NCBI GenBank assembly: GCA_903821465.1
Contig: CAIJLK010000293.1
Coordinates: 1 to 55,079, forward strand
Source: an uncultured Bacteroidota bacterium
GTDB taxonomy: Bacteria > Bacteroidota > Bacteroidia > Chitinophagales > Chitinophagaceae
DNA: 55,079 bases
Reading direction: 5' to 3'
The position numbers and the translations under genes were made by a program. Below, piece after piece: positions 32,742 to 41,993 of the stretch (position 1 is its first letter; every line of letters begins with the position of its first letter). The notes under the pieces were generated by a model, which searched no databases, was not told where the DNA came from, and was given only the letters and a program-made list of their open reading frames with translations.

Positions 32742-33734
32742 ATGAAAGCGATTATACCTGTTGCAGGTGCCGGAACAAAATTGCGTCCGCATACTTACAC
32801 ACAGCCCAAGGCACTGATACCAATTGCCGGAAAAACTATTTTGAGTTTCATAGTGGACCAATTGCACGACGCAGGAATTGATGAATTTATTTTTATTGTG
32901 GGTTATCTAGGCGAAAAAATTCAGAATTATGTTATTGAAAATTATCCTCAATTAAAAACCCATTTTGTTTATCAAAATGAACGTCACGGTTTAGGTCATG
33001 CTATTGAACTTACAAGAGAAATAGTGGGTGATGATGAGGTTTTTGTTGTTTTGGGTGATACCATTTGCGAATACGATATTAAAGAAGTATTGAATAGCCC
33101 CGTTAGTATGTTGGGTATTAAAAAAGTAGATGATCCACGTGATTTTGGTGTGGCTTCGATTGGAGAAGATGGATTTATTGAATCGCTTGTAGAAAAACCT
33201 TCCATCCCTAAAAGCAATATGGCATTGGTTGGTTTATATAAGATCAAAGAGACGCATTATCTTTTCGAATGTTTGCATATACTGTTTTTGAATAGCGATA
33301 AAGTGAATGGAGAATATAATTTGACCGATGCGTTGGATTGCATGATCAAGAAAGGGGCAAAATTTCAATCCTTTAAAGTAAAGAGTTGGTTTGATTGTGG
33401 TAAGAAAGAAACCTTATTGGAAAGCAATGCAACCCTACTCAAAAAATTTGGCGGGAATACCGAATTTAACCACGGCTATCCCAATACCATTATTATTCCT
33501 CCTGTTAGTATTGCATCGGGTTGTGATATTTCAAATTCTATTATTGGCCCACACGTTGCCATTGGAGCTAATACTTCTATTAAGCATTCTATCGTTCGCG
33601 AAAGTATCATTGGATCATATACTAATTTATATGAAGTAGTGTTAGACAATAGCTTAATAGGAAGCGACGCTTCTGTGAAAGGGTTGAGTAGGAGTTTGAA
33701 TATTGGAGACAATACTGAAATCGACTTTGGTTAG
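32742..33734 (+). CDS. Sugar-1-phosphate nucleotidyltransferase with beta-helix tail
   Basis: Makes a nucleotide sugar (NDP-glucose type) from NTP and a sugar 1-phosphate. N-terminal nucleotidyltransferase domain with the signature PVAGAGTKLRPHTYTQPKAL at 6-25 and metal-binding VVLGDTICEYD near 103. From about residue 245 on, hexapeptide repeats (IASGCDISNSIIGPHVAIGA) form a left-handed beta-helix, as in the longer RmlA-like and GlmU-like proteins. 330 residues. The acetyltransferase chemistry of GlmU cannot be claimed. It stands alone, with no sugar-pathway neighbours. Its stop TAG is the edge of heptamer array F (GGTTAGATAAAAG). Confidence 0.88.
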   Translation: MKAIIPVAGAGTKLRPHTYTQPKALIPIAGKTILSFIVDQLHDAGIDEFIFIVGYLGEKIQNYVIENYPQLKTHFVYQNERHGLGHAIELTREIVGDDEVFVVLGDTICEYDIKEVLNSPVSMLGIKKVDDPRDFGVASIGEDGFIESLVEKPSIPKSNMALVGLYKIKETHYLFECLHILFLNSDKVNGEYNLTDALDCMIKKGAKFQSFKVKSWFDCGKKETLLESNATLLKKFGGNTEFNHGYPNTIIIPPVSIASGCDISNSIIGPHVAIGANTSIKHSIVRESIIGSYTNLYEVVLDNSLIGSDASVKGLSRSLNIGDNTEIDFG

Positions 33735-33787
33735 ATAAAAGATAAAAGATAAAAGATAAAAGATAAAAGTGAAGAGTGAAAAGTGAA
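33731..33787 (+). repeat. Purine-rich heptamer repeat array F
   Basis: Five GATAAAA units then GTGAAGA, GTGAAAA, GTGAAGA. It begins at the stop codon of the nucleotidyltransferase gene, purine-rich on its sense strand. No terminator hairpin follows before the GH5 gene, unlike at arrays B, C, D and E. Confidence 0.9.
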
Positions 33788-33825
33788 GAACTCTTTTTAT
33801 AACTTAACTTTAGAAAAAGTATGTT

Positions 33826-35130
33826 ATGAAACGATCTCTGCCGATTTATCTGGTGCTTTTATTTTTTTGTATGAGTGAAAGACCAGATCCCCAAAAACCT
33901 ACTTCTTTTATTGAAGTACGAGGTAATAAGTTTTACAAAAACAATCAGCCCTATACATTTTTAGGAACTAATTTTTGGTATGGGATGAATCTTGGCTCTA
34001 AAGGAGCGGGAGGTGATCGACCAAGATTATTGAGAGAGCTAGATCGGCTATCAGCATTAGGCGTTAAAAACCTTCGGGTAGTTGCTGGTTCTGAAGGTCC
34101 CGATACCGAGCCTTATCGCATGTTGCCTTCCTTACAATATGCTCCAGGAAAATACAATCAAGATGTTTTAGAAGGGTTAGATTTTTTGTTGGCAGAGATG
34201 GCTAAACGCAATATGGTGGCGGTAATGTGTATGAACGATTTTTGGAATTGGTCTGGCGGCATGGGTCAGTATTTGGTTTGGGCAGGTGCTGCAAATAGTA
34301 TTCCTTATCCACCACCAAATCCTGGTGGAGATTGGTGGAAGTATCAAGTATTTGCCTCTCAGTTTTATAGTAATGAAAAGGCAGTTCGATTATTCGATGA
34401 CCATCTACGTTTTATCGTGAACAGAAAGAATAGTATCACTGGTAAATTATATAAAGAAGACCCTGCCATATTTTCTTGGGAGTTAGGCAATGAACCTAGG
34501 GGTGTAACTAATCAGACAGATTTTGTAGCATGGGTTGATCGCACTGCAGGATTAATTAAGTCATTAGACAAAAATCATTTAGTTACAACCGGAAGTGAAG
34601 GGAATACATCGAGCCCTACAAGTGGCACCGATATTGTAAAAGATCATCAGAGTAAAAATATTGATTACGCAACTATTCATATCTGGGTTCAAAACTGGGG
34701 ATTATATGATCCTGCAAAACCAACTGCCACTTATCAGCCTGCATTGGATTATGCATTGAATTATTTGACCAATCATTTGCAGCAAGCTGCTCAATTAAAT
34801 AAACCAGTTGTCTTAGAAGAATTTGGGATTTCTCGTGATGCTAACAATCATGCGCCAGGTTCACCAGTTACAGTGCGAGATAAATATTATGCAGCTTTAT
34901 TTGCAGCAGTTGCAACTGCAACAAAAACACCAAACAATGCATTGGCTGGTGTGAATTTTTGGGCTTGGGCTGGAGAAGGCCGACCAAAAGTTGCAGAAGG
35001 ATTGTGGCATTTGGGCGATAATTTTATTGGCGATCCACCACATGAATCACAGGGCTGGTATTCAGTTTATGATACAGATAATAGTACAAAAGAAGTAATC
35101 AAAAAATATGCTTCCCTCATTAACAAATAA
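33826..35130 (+). CDS. Secreted glycoside hydrolase family 5 enzyme, endo-beta-mannanase-like
   Basis: Retaining glycosidase of the GH5 TIM-barrel type, closest in motifs to endo-beta-1,4-mannanases (subfamily 7). Acid/base Glu223 in SWELGNEPRG and nucleophile Glu332 in VVLEEFGISRD; further landmarks are NFWYGMNLGS near the N terminus, DFWNWSGGMGQYLVW and the substrate-site HIWVQNWG and NFWAWAGEGRP. The N terminus MKRSLPIYLVLLFFCMSE is a signal sequence; the Cys at 15 lacks a good lipobox. 434 residues. The last 23 bp overlap the next gene. It is the only polysaccharide-degrading enzyme in the window and is far from the SusC/SusD genes. Confidence 0.88.
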   Translation: MKRSLPIYLVLLFFCMSERPDPQKPTSFIEVRGNKFYKNNQPYTFLGTNFWYGMNLGSKGAGGDRPRLLRELDRLSALGVKNLRVVAGSEGPDTEPYRMLPSLQYAPGKYNQDVLEGLDFLLAEMAKRNMVAVMCMNDFWNWSGGMGQYLVWAGAANSIPYPPPNPGGDWWKYQVFASQFYSNEKAVRLFDDHLRFIVNRKNSITGKLYKEDPAIFSWELGNEPRGVTNQTDFVAWVDRTAGLIKSLDKNHLVTTGSEGNTSSPTSGTDIVKDHQSKNIDYATIHIWVQNWGLYDPAKPTATYQPALDYALNYLTNHLQQAAQLNKPVVLEEFGISRDANNHAPGSPVTVRDKYYAALFAAVATATKTPNNALAGVNFWAWAGEGRPKVAEGLWHLGDNFIGDPPHESQGWYSVYDTDNSTKEVIKKYASLINK

Positions 35131-36058
35131 TCGAATCACCCAATTATTTAAGATCCAGTATCCGATCATTCAAGCGGGAATGATATGGGCCAGTGGCTGG
35201 CGTTTGGCAAGTGCCGTTTCTAATGCAGGTGGACTTGGCATTCTAGGTGCAGGAAGTATGTATCCATCAGTATTGCGAGAACAAATTCAAAAAACAAAAG
35301 CTGCAACAACAAAATCATTTGCCGTTAACCTACCCTTGATTTATCCAAATATCCAAGAGCATCTTCAAATAATTATAGAAGAAAAAGTACCCATCGTTTT
35401 TACGAGTGCAGGAAACCCTAAAACATATACCTCCTTGTTGAAAGAAGCGGGAATTATTGTAGTGCATGTTGTTAGTAGCAGTCTCTTTGCACAGAAAGCA
35501 GAAGCAGCAGGATGTGATGCAGTTGTGGCTGAAGGCTTTGAAGCGGGGGGACATAATGGAAGAGAAGAAACTACTACAATGGTGCTCATTCCTGCAGTTA
35601 AAGCTGCTATAAAAATTCCGCTAATTGCTGCTGGTGGAATAGCAACTGGCCGTCAAATGCTTGCTGCGATGATATTAGGTGCAGATGCTGTGCAGATCGG
35701 CAGTAGGTTTGTTTGTAGTGAAGAAGCAAGTTCACATGCAGCTTTTAAAGAAGCCATACTTGCATCAAAAGAAGGCGATACCCAATTAAGTTTAAAGAAA
35801 TTAGTGCCAGTAAGATTATTGAAGAATCCATTTGCCCAGGCCGTACAACAGGCAGAAAAAAATGGTGCTAGCGTGGAAGAATTAGCAACGATATTAGGAA
35901 AATCGCGTGCAAAAAAAGGAATGTTTGAAGGCGATCTACAGGAAGGGGAATTGGAGATCGGACAAGTCGCAGCCCTTATTCATGAGATAAAACCTGCAGC
36001 AGCAATTGTTGCAGAAATCTGGAACGATTTTACTGCTGCATGTTCTAATCCTTTCTAA
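35108..36058 (+). CDS. Nitronate monooxygenase-like FMN oxidoreductase
   Basis: TIM-barrel flavoprotein of the 2-nitropropane dioxygenase/FabK superfamily. Seen: FKIQYPIIQAGMIWASGWRL at the N terminus, AEGFEAGGHNGR with the catalytic-position His, IPLIAAGGIATGRQM and the FMN-phosphate loop GADAVQIGSRFVCSEEA. 316 residues. Either nitronate oxidation or enoyl-ACP reduction (FabK) is possible from sequence; the absence of other fatty-acid genes nearby gives no support to FabK. The ATG lies inside the 3' end of the GH5 gene (23-bp overlap, other frame), so the two are co-transcribed and perhaps coupled. Confidence 0.82.
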   Translation: MLPSLTNNRITQLFKIQYPIIQAGMIWASGWRLASAVSNAGGLGILGAGSMYPSVLREQIQKTKAATTKSFAVNLPLIYPNIQEHLQIIIEEKVPIVFTSAGNPKTYTSLLKEAGIIVVHVVSSSLFAQKAEAAGCDAVVAEGFEAGGHNGREETTTMVLIPAVKAAIKIPLIAAGGIATGRQMLAAMILGADAVQIGSRFVCSEEASSHAAFKEAILASKEGDTQLSLKKLVPVRLLKNPFAQAVQQAEKNGASVEELATILGKSRAKKGMFEGDLQEGELEIGQVAALIHEIKPAAAIVAEIWNDFTAACSNPF

Positions 36059-36814
36059 TTATTTCTGTAAATAAAATGAATTGGCTTGTGCTAAACAAGT
36101 AACTACTAATTCATTGATACAAACATGAGCTGGTAAGCAGGCGTTGTAGTATATGATATCTGCCACATCAACCGCTTGTAGTGCTTTATATCCATCATAA
36201 ACAAGTCCAGCTTTATTTTCATCACCCTTAAATCGCACCAAAGAAAATTCTGTTTCAGCTGCACCCGGATGAACTACAGTTACTTTTATTTTATATGGCA
36301 AAAGGTCGATCCGCATAGCTTTACTCAATGCAGCTACTGCATGTTTACTGGCACAATAAGCGTTGCCTTCTTTATAAACTTCTACACCTGCAGTAGAACC
36401 AATATTAATGATATGGCCTTTTTTTCTTTCTGTTAAATAGGGTAGAACTGCTTTGGTCACATACATCAAACCTTTTACATTGGTATCAATCATGGTCTCC
36501 CAATCTGTAAGACTAGCCATTTCAAAACTGTCTCGTCCTAGTGCAAGTCCTGCGTTGTTGACAACTACATCGATCCCCTGCCATTGAGTTGGTAAATTTC
36601 CCAGATGATTAAAAACGGCTTCTTTGTCTTGTACATCAAAAACTAAGGGTAGCACTTCCACACCATAGGTTTCATGAAGTGAAGCAGCTAAGGATTCAAT
36701 TTTTTCTTTTCTTCTTCCAGTGATAATACAATTCCATTTTTCAGAGGCGAATTTTTCTGCGATGGCTTTGCCAAATCCAGAACTAGCTCCAGTAACTAAG
36801 ATGATTTTTTGCAT
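36059..36814 (-). CDS. Short-chain dehydrogenase/reductase (SDR), YdfG-like
   Basis: NAD(P)-dependent oxidoreductase of the classical SDR family. Cofactor loop TGASSGFGKAIA at 7-18, NNAGLALGRD near 86, and the catalytic Ser (INIGSTAG) and Tyr-x-x-x-Lys (YCASKHA) near 140-157. GRRKEK after the second strand suggests NADP preference. 251 residues. The pattern most resembles serine/3-hydroxy-acid dehydrogenases (YdfG-like), but the substrate is not fixed. Its stop touches the stop of the convergent flavoprotein gene without a spacer. Confidence 0.9.
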   Translation of the reverse strand: MQKIILVTGASSGFGKAIAEKFASEKWNCIITGRRKEKIESLAASLHETYGVEVLPLVFDVQDKEAVFNHLGNLPTQWQGIDVVVNNAGLALGRDSFEMASLTDWETMIDTNVKGLMYVTKAVLPYLTERKKGHIINIGSTAGVEVYKEGNAYCASKHAVAALSKAMRIDLLPYKIKVTVVHPGAAETEFSLVRFKGDENKAGLVYDGYKALQAVDVADIIYYNACLPAHVCINELVVTCLAQANSFYLQK

Positions 36815-36876
36815 GGGTATCTTTGATGAATGAATTTCAAAGATACAAACTATGCCATTTTAAAAGGGTTCGATGA

Positions 36877-39309
36877 TTAGCGGATTAAAACTGCGGTTCC
36901 TTTCCTCGAAATTTTATGTCCCAAATAGTCTGCCCCTTCTGTTACAAATACATAGGCGCCGGAAGGTTGCATGGTACCATTCCAAGTGCCATCCCAGCCC
37001 CTTCCAATTTCGTTGGTAAAGAAAACTTGTTGTCCCCATCTATTATAAACACTGAAATAAAACTGTTGCGTAATTCCTTTGACAGTTGGTTTTAATAAAT
37101 CATTTTTTCCATCTGCATTAGGCGTAAAGCCTGTAGGCATAAAAATTTCTGGTCCATTCCTATTGAGCGTTACCAATAAATTATCTGTAGCTGAACAACC
37201 TAATGAATCTATAATTGCAACAGTATATTTTATAAAATCTAAACTTCCATCTAAAGTAGCGATCGGATTATCAATGATAGTACTACTCAGTCCTGTTGAA
37301 GGTGTCCATAAATAAGTAGCCTGACGCCCGTCAGATGGAAAAGCTTTCAATTGCAATGGTTGGTCAATTAAAACAGTGGTATCTCTTCCGGCATTTATGC
37401 TTAGAGGGGAAGAAACGTTTATATGAATGGTATCGTATAGGTAATTCGGACAACCCGCATTAGATATGCGAATGATATAATCAGTTTTCTTAGATGGTGC
37501 AGTTCTTGCCTGAATTAAGAATGGTGTGCCCGACACAATGCCTGAACCGCCGTTATAAATGGAACTTGGATTTAACCATTGATAGTTAGTGCCAGTTTGT
37601 ATCAGAGCAGTTAATTGTGCGATTGTTCCAAAACAAATAGTAGTGTCTTTAGGAAAAATAGTTGCTTTCGGGAAATGCACATTATAGACCCCAATATTCA
37701 CACGGTTACTTGTGTCGGAGGGACATCCAAGATTGGTTACAATGGCTCTGAAATAAGTTTTTCCTTGAACATTATTAATACCCTGCACCGTATCTGTAGT
37801 TGAAGCGGAGATGGTTGTCCAATTAATCAGATCCATCGAAGATTGCCAATTATATATTTTACCTGATGAACTGTTGAGTGTTAATGCATTCGCCATGGAT
37901 TGGTCAAGGCAAACTTGTATACTATCCGGACTGATGGTGCCTGCAACCGGCTTGTAATTAAGGGTAATTTTTGCAGTATTGGTACTATCAATTCTACAGG
38001 CAGCTCCATTTTGTATGATGGCCTTATAGATTGTACTGGAAGAAATATTTTTTACGTTTAAAACTGTACTTGTGTCATTGATATTATTCCAGTAATTGCC
38101 ATTGTCATTGCTCGAAATCCAATTTAAAACTTTACCTCTATTGCCAATTAATATTACAGGAAAGCTTTGATTTGGATTTAATCCGAAACATACGGTTGTG
38201 TCACCTTTGATTGTTCCCGGAATTGTTGGCGGTGTTATTGTAACATTAATATTTGCTTTTAAGTCGGCACAACTATTGGTTGCTCTTGCAACTATTGTTC
38301 CCGCATTTGCATCAGGAATAACGGTGATTGTATTAAAAGAGTCCTTTACAGTCTGCCATCCATTTGGAATGGTCCATTGATAAGTTGCACCTGTTAATTC
38401 TGGAATCGTATAAGTAAGATTTCCATTTGTACATGCTTTTGTGTTGCCTGAGATTTCAAGACCAGCACAAATACTTTTTAATGCAACGTAGGCATATGCA
38501 AAATGTCCTGATGGAACACAGTTATCGGCTTCAAATGTTAGTGTTACTTGTTGACCTCGCCAAGCCGCCAAATCTACAATCACTTCCGTCCATCCTTTTG
38601 TCCAAACTCTGTATAAATTATCGTTTGGATTTGTCGCACTTAAATCATTTGGGGAAGGTTTGCCACTTAATTCAAAACCTTTTTGAAGTGCTAATTGTTG
38701 ATCGATTACAAAACCTGAGCCACTTTGTTTGGTTGGCAAAAAGTACATGGCATTCGCACATTCCTTTGTTCCTGTACTAGTTGTAAGCGTTGCCGTAAAC
38801 ATTGGCATTTCATAGGAGGTATGTGAGGCATTTTCTAATACCATCGCATATGCATAAGTGATGACATAAGGATCTGTTACTGGCCCAGCTGGAACATTTA
38901 TGGTATATCCCAAACCTCTGAAAAGCCCACCGTCTGAACCTCCTGTGTTTACTGTTGTCGATCCAATTTTCATGGAATAATTGTAGGAATAGCCATTGAT
39001 TGTTGGGATTGTTTCAAAATTCCCAAAGTAATCATTTGAGTTGGACGTGAGAACTTCAATTCCATTTGATGACATTCTGTATTCGGGAATAGTCATAGCA
39101 TATAATGTCCCTAATGGAAAGTAGGAAATCGAGTCGTAATTAATTGTAGCTAATTGCTGCCTAACTGTTTTTTTTTCAAATACTCCGGTATATCCAAACC
39201 AGTGAGTGAAGTTGCCGTCAGAAAAATTGATATTGGTAGGACATGTTTGTAATTGCCCCCAAACCTGTGTGCAGCATAATAGCAGAATAAATGACAACAG
39301 GTTTTTCAT
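36877..39309 (-). CDS. Secreted protein with T9SS type-B sorting domain
   Basis: Large exported protein that should leave the cell through the type IX secretion system. The start at the ATG 39309 gives the signal peptide MKNLLSFILLLCCTQVWGQ; 810 residues. After an N-terminal globular region (to about 300) come PKD/Ig-like repeats (GNTKACTNGNLTYTIPELTG and similar, about 310-690). The last 90 residues are the gliding-motility-associated type-B tail: PTGFTPNADGKNDLLKP, YNRWGQQVFF and GWDGTWNG..PSGAYVF. No enzyme motif, so perhaps an adhesin. The 194-bp gap upstream (39310-39503) holds a weak -7-like TATTTTCG at 39378-39371 and nothing else I recognise. Confidence 0.9.
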   Translation of the reverse strand: MKNLLSFILLLCCTQVWGQLQTCPTNINFSDGNFTHWFGYTGVFEKKTVRQQLATINYDSISYFPLGTLYAMTIPEYRMSSNGIEVLTSNSNDYFGNFETIPTINGYSYNYSMKIGSTTVNTGGSDGGLFRGLGYTINVPAGPVTDPYVITYAYAMVLENASHTSYEMPMFTATLTTSTGTKECANAMYFLPTKQSGSGFVIDQQLALQKGFELSGKPSPNDLSATNPNDNLYRVWTKGWTEVIVDLAAWRGQQVTLTFEADNCVPSGHFAYAYVALKSICAGLEISGNTKACTNGNLTYTIPELTGATYQWTIPNGWQTVKDSFNTITVIPDANAGTIVARATNSCADLKANINVTITPPTIPGTIKGDTTVCFGLNPNQSFPVILIGNRGKVLNWISSNDNGNYWNNINDTSTVLNVKNISSSTIYKAIIQNGAACRIDSTNTAKITLNYKPVAGTISPDSIQVCLDQSMANALTLNSSSGKIYNWQSSMDLINWTTISASTTDTVQGINNVQGKTYFRAIVTNLGCPSDTSNRVNIGVYNVHFPKATIFPKDTTICFGTIAQLTALIQTGTNYQWLNPSSIYNGGSGIVSGTPFLIQARTAPSKKTDYIIRISNAGCPNYLYDTIHINVSSPLSINAGRDTTVLIDQPLQLKAFPSDGRQATYLWTPSTGLSSTIIDNPIATLDGSLDFIKYTVAIIDSLGCSATDNLLVTLNRNGPEIFMPTGFTPNADGKNDLLKPTVKGITQQFYFSVYNRWGQQVFFTNEIGRGWDGTWNGTMQPSGAYVFVTEGADYLGHKISRKGTAVLIR

Positions 39310-39503
39310 TAATAAATATTTACAGCTTCCGGATCCAGATCGCTTTTCTTGTGAGAAGCTTTTATAAAATCGAAAATACAAAGAGTTCTTAAAGCTTTGT
39401 GCTTTCGAAGCATGTTTAACATGTTTTCAACAGCCTATCTAAAGAGTAGAAAACTAGCTGATTTGCAGCTTGATAACTAAAACAAACCACTATTAGCAGC
39501 AGA

Positions 39504-40322
39504 TTATTGTTCAATAAAATCTAACAAGAACCTGTTTAGCTGTTCTGTTGCTTCCCACATGCCCATATGACCTACTCCTTCCAAAATATGAACCGTTGGA
39601 TGGGTAGGCAATTGGATCTGCGGTAACAGGTCGTTCATTGGTGCTGCAACGTCCTCTGTTCCAATTACGAAAAGAATAGGAGTTAGGTTGCCTTTTAATA
39701 CAGAAGTTCTGTCGGGACGATTCATCATTGCCCGATAATATTGTTTACAAGCAGCAGTACTAAATAATTGGGAGGCATCTATCAGCATAGAAACCATTGC
39801 TATATGTTCTTTTTTGAAACTACTTGAAAATAAATTCGGGATGGTATTCTTAAGAAAAGGAGCTGCGCCATAGGTATCCATCAATTCAATCCCCTTTAAT
39901 CGGTTCAACTTTTTTTCATCAGAGTCAGCCCAAGCCGTACTATGAACCAATCCAAATTTCGATAATTTCTCAGGATAATTTTCGGCAAATGAAAGTGTAA
40001 TATAACCACCCATGCTATGACCCAGCATGATACAATTTGTTTTATTCTCTGCAGTTAAGATTGCATGGAGGATAGCTGCATAGTCATCGATCGAAATACT
40101 AGCATCAGTAACCCTGTCCAAATCTTTTTCAATGATCAGTTCAGAATTTCCTGAGCCAGGCAAATCAGGCACAATGAGTTGACAATGACTAGAAAGAAAA
40201 TCGATTTGTTTGTCCCATATTTTACTGTCTTCTCCAAACCCATGAATCAATACAACTGGTATGCCTTTTCCAATTACACGATAAGCTATTTTTTTCTGAT
40301 GGTATAGAAGGAGCTTTTGCAT
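39504..40322 (-). CDS. Alpha/beta hydrolase
   Basis: Cytoplasmic alpha/beta-hydrolase-fold enzyme without signal peptide. Oxyanion segment LIHGFGEDSKIWD at about 25-37, nucleophile Ser in LGHSMGGY near 100, acid Asp in VIGTEDVAAP and His in EGVGHMGMWE. 272 residues, with a small lid. Substrate not predictable; esterase or C-C hydrolase are possible. The start ATG is 1 bp after the lnt stop region, so it is probably translated from the lnt transcript. Confidence 0.88.
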   Translation of the reverse strand: MQKLLLYHQKKIAYRVIGKGIPVVLIHGFGEDSKIWDKQIDFLSSHCQLIVPDLPGSGNSELIIEKDLDRVTDASISIDDYAAILHAILTAENKTNCIMLGHSMGGYITLSFAENYPEKLSKFGLVHSTAWADSDEKKLNRLKGIELMDTYGAAPFLKNTIPNLFSSSFKKEHIAMVSMLIDASQLFSTAACKQYYRAMMNRPDRTSVLKGNLTPILFVIGTEDVAAPMNDLLPQIQLPTHPTVHILEGVGHMGMWEATEQLNRFLLDFIEQ

Positions 40323-40323
40323 C

Positions 40324-41904
40324 TTAAAAAAAATTCTTTTGTTTTAACACCAAGAAAAACTGCCATCCTAAAATTAGTAAAGCAAAGAAAGATACCACTT
40401 TATATAACCAATCTCCGAAACGGGTATAGAAGGTTAGCTCCTCTGAATAAGGAATCGGATATTTGAAACTAGCGGCTTGATCCCAGGGCCTTGTTTCCAG
40501 AATATTTCCTTTATCATCAATCACAGCAGAGATGCCAGTATTGGCCGATCTTGCCACCCATCTTCTATTTTCAATGGCGCGTATTCTTGCATAAGCCAAA
40601 TGTTGCTTATGCCCTGGCGTATTGCCCCACCAACCATCATTGGTAAGTATCGTTAGAATATTAGCACCCTTTGCAACATAGGAAGCAACATATTCTCCAT
40701 AAATGCTTTCATAGCAAATGATGGGTGCAACAAAATAGGGACTATTATCAGAATGAAAAACAAAAGAAGCGTCTGACTTGCCATAACCATTAGAACTGCC
40801 ACCAAATTTTTCGAAAATGGGTCCCATGAATTTCAAAAATGTGGGTAGCGATTCTACTCCAGGTACCAATTTACTTTTATTATAAAATTGTAATGGTTGA
40901 TTTGCTTTGATCAATACGGCAGCATTAAATGCATCAACATAAACGCCATCCTCTCTTTTGCTCGCAGTGGCAGTAGCTTCTGAACTAGAATAGGATTTGA
41001 GCGTTTCGATTCCAGAAACTAAACTTATTTCGGGGTGACGATTTACAAAGTCAAACACGGGCTGATAAAAAATATTATTCCGAACATTATTTTGCCATTC
41101 AACAACACTCAATGCTGTTTCTGGCCAAATCACCAATTTGGTTGCGGTATCAATTTGTTTTTCAGAAAGGTTAATCAGGATGGTAATTTGCTTTGCAGCG
41201 TTTGACGCATCGAATTTTTGAAATGGATCTATATTGGGCTGAACAATAACCACATTGTTTTGGGCAACACTATTGAAAGTATGTTTCAGTAAATAGAAAA
41301 GATTGAAAAAAGAAAACAATAAGGGAAGTAAAAGAAATAAAACAAATTTGATCAGGGTTTTACTTAATGGATTTTTTGATCGGATGGATTGTATAATATC
41401 GAATACAAGAATATTGCTGATCAATACCCAAAAAGTTCCACCACTAACTCCCGTATACTCATACCACTGAATCCATTCGGGATGTTCAGCAAATACATTT
41501 CCGAGTGAGAGCCAAGGCCAGCTGAGTTGCCAGTTCAAGTGAATATATTCAAACAGCATCCAGAAACTAATAAGTGCAGCATAACCCATAAGTTTGCCCG
41601 ATCTCTTTTTAACTGCGAAGAAGCCAACCCACGGGATACACATTAAAAGGCTGTTGGCAATAATCGCAGCAACGCTACCAATATCGGTTGAATTCCAAAT
41701 CCACCAAGTAGTGCTGGCATTCCAAATCAGTATCCCCAAAAATACATGCCAAAAAAATCTGGTTTTTTTTTCAATGCTTTCTGCAATGAATAATAAGGGA
41801 ACAAAACCGAAAAAAATCAGAAAGGTTAGGGGTGATACCGGCCATGCTGCAAATAGCAATACCCCTGAAAATATACTTAAGCTAAGGGAAATTATTTTTT
41901 TCAA
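40324..41904 (-). CDS. lnt: Apolipoprotein N-acyltransferase
   Basis: Inner-membrane enzyme adding the third acyl chain to the N-terminal Cys of lipoproteins. Six to seven membrane segments (about 1-210) precede a nitrilase-like domain with the catalytic triad: Glu in VIWPETALS, Lys in YNKSKLVPGVE and Cys in PIICYESIYG; a final membrane helix lies at about 500-520. 526 residues, like E. coli Lnt. The start is TTG at 41904 (translated LKKIISLSLS); no ATG is near. Several lipoproteins in the window (SusD, its partner, the dehydrogenase small subunit) would be substrates. Confidence 0.92.
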   Translation of the reverse strand: MKKIISLSLSIFSGVLLFAAWPVSPLTFLIFFGFVPLLFIAESIEKKTRFFWHVFLGILIWNASTTWWIWNSTDIGSVAAIIANSLLMCIPWVGFFAVKKRSGKLMGYAALISFWMLFEYIHLNWQLSWPWLSLGNVFAEHPEWIQWYEYTGVSGGTFWVLISNILVFDIIQSIRSKNPLSKTLIKFVLFLLLPLLFSFFNLFYLLKHTFNSVAQNNVVIVQPNIDPFQKFDASNAAKQITILINLSEKQIDTATKLVIWPETALSVVEWQNNVRNNIFYQPVFDFVNRHPEISLVSGIETLKSYSSSEATATASKREDGVYVDAFNAAVLIKANQPLQFYNKSKLVPGVESLPTFLKFMGPIFEKFGGSSNGYGKSDASFVFHSDNSPYFVAPIICYESIYGEYVASYVAKGANILTILTNDGWWGNTPGHKQHLAYARIRAIENRRWVARSANTGISAVIDDKGNILETRPWDQAASFKYPIPYSEELTFYTRFGDWLYKVVSFFALLILGWQFFLVLKQKNFF

Positions 41905-41943
41905 ATCGCTTTTTTTGAAGTGGGAAGTTCGGAAGAAAAAACG

Positions 41944-41977
41944 AAAAAGGGATGCCCTTTACGGAACATCCCTTTTT
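41944..41977 (-). terminator. Terminator after guaB
   Basis: 11-bp stem AAAAAGGGATG (41944-41954) / CATCCCTTTTT (41967-41977), with a T-rich tail on the minus strand. It separates guaB from lnt. Confidence 0.88.
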
Positions 41978-41993
41978 CTTAATAATAGCTTAA

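Noticed and set aside
36877..39309. T9SS-type secreted protein as the target of the exosortase
   Set aside because: Its C terminus is a type-B gliding/T9SS domain with no terminal membrane helix, so it is not an exosortase signal.
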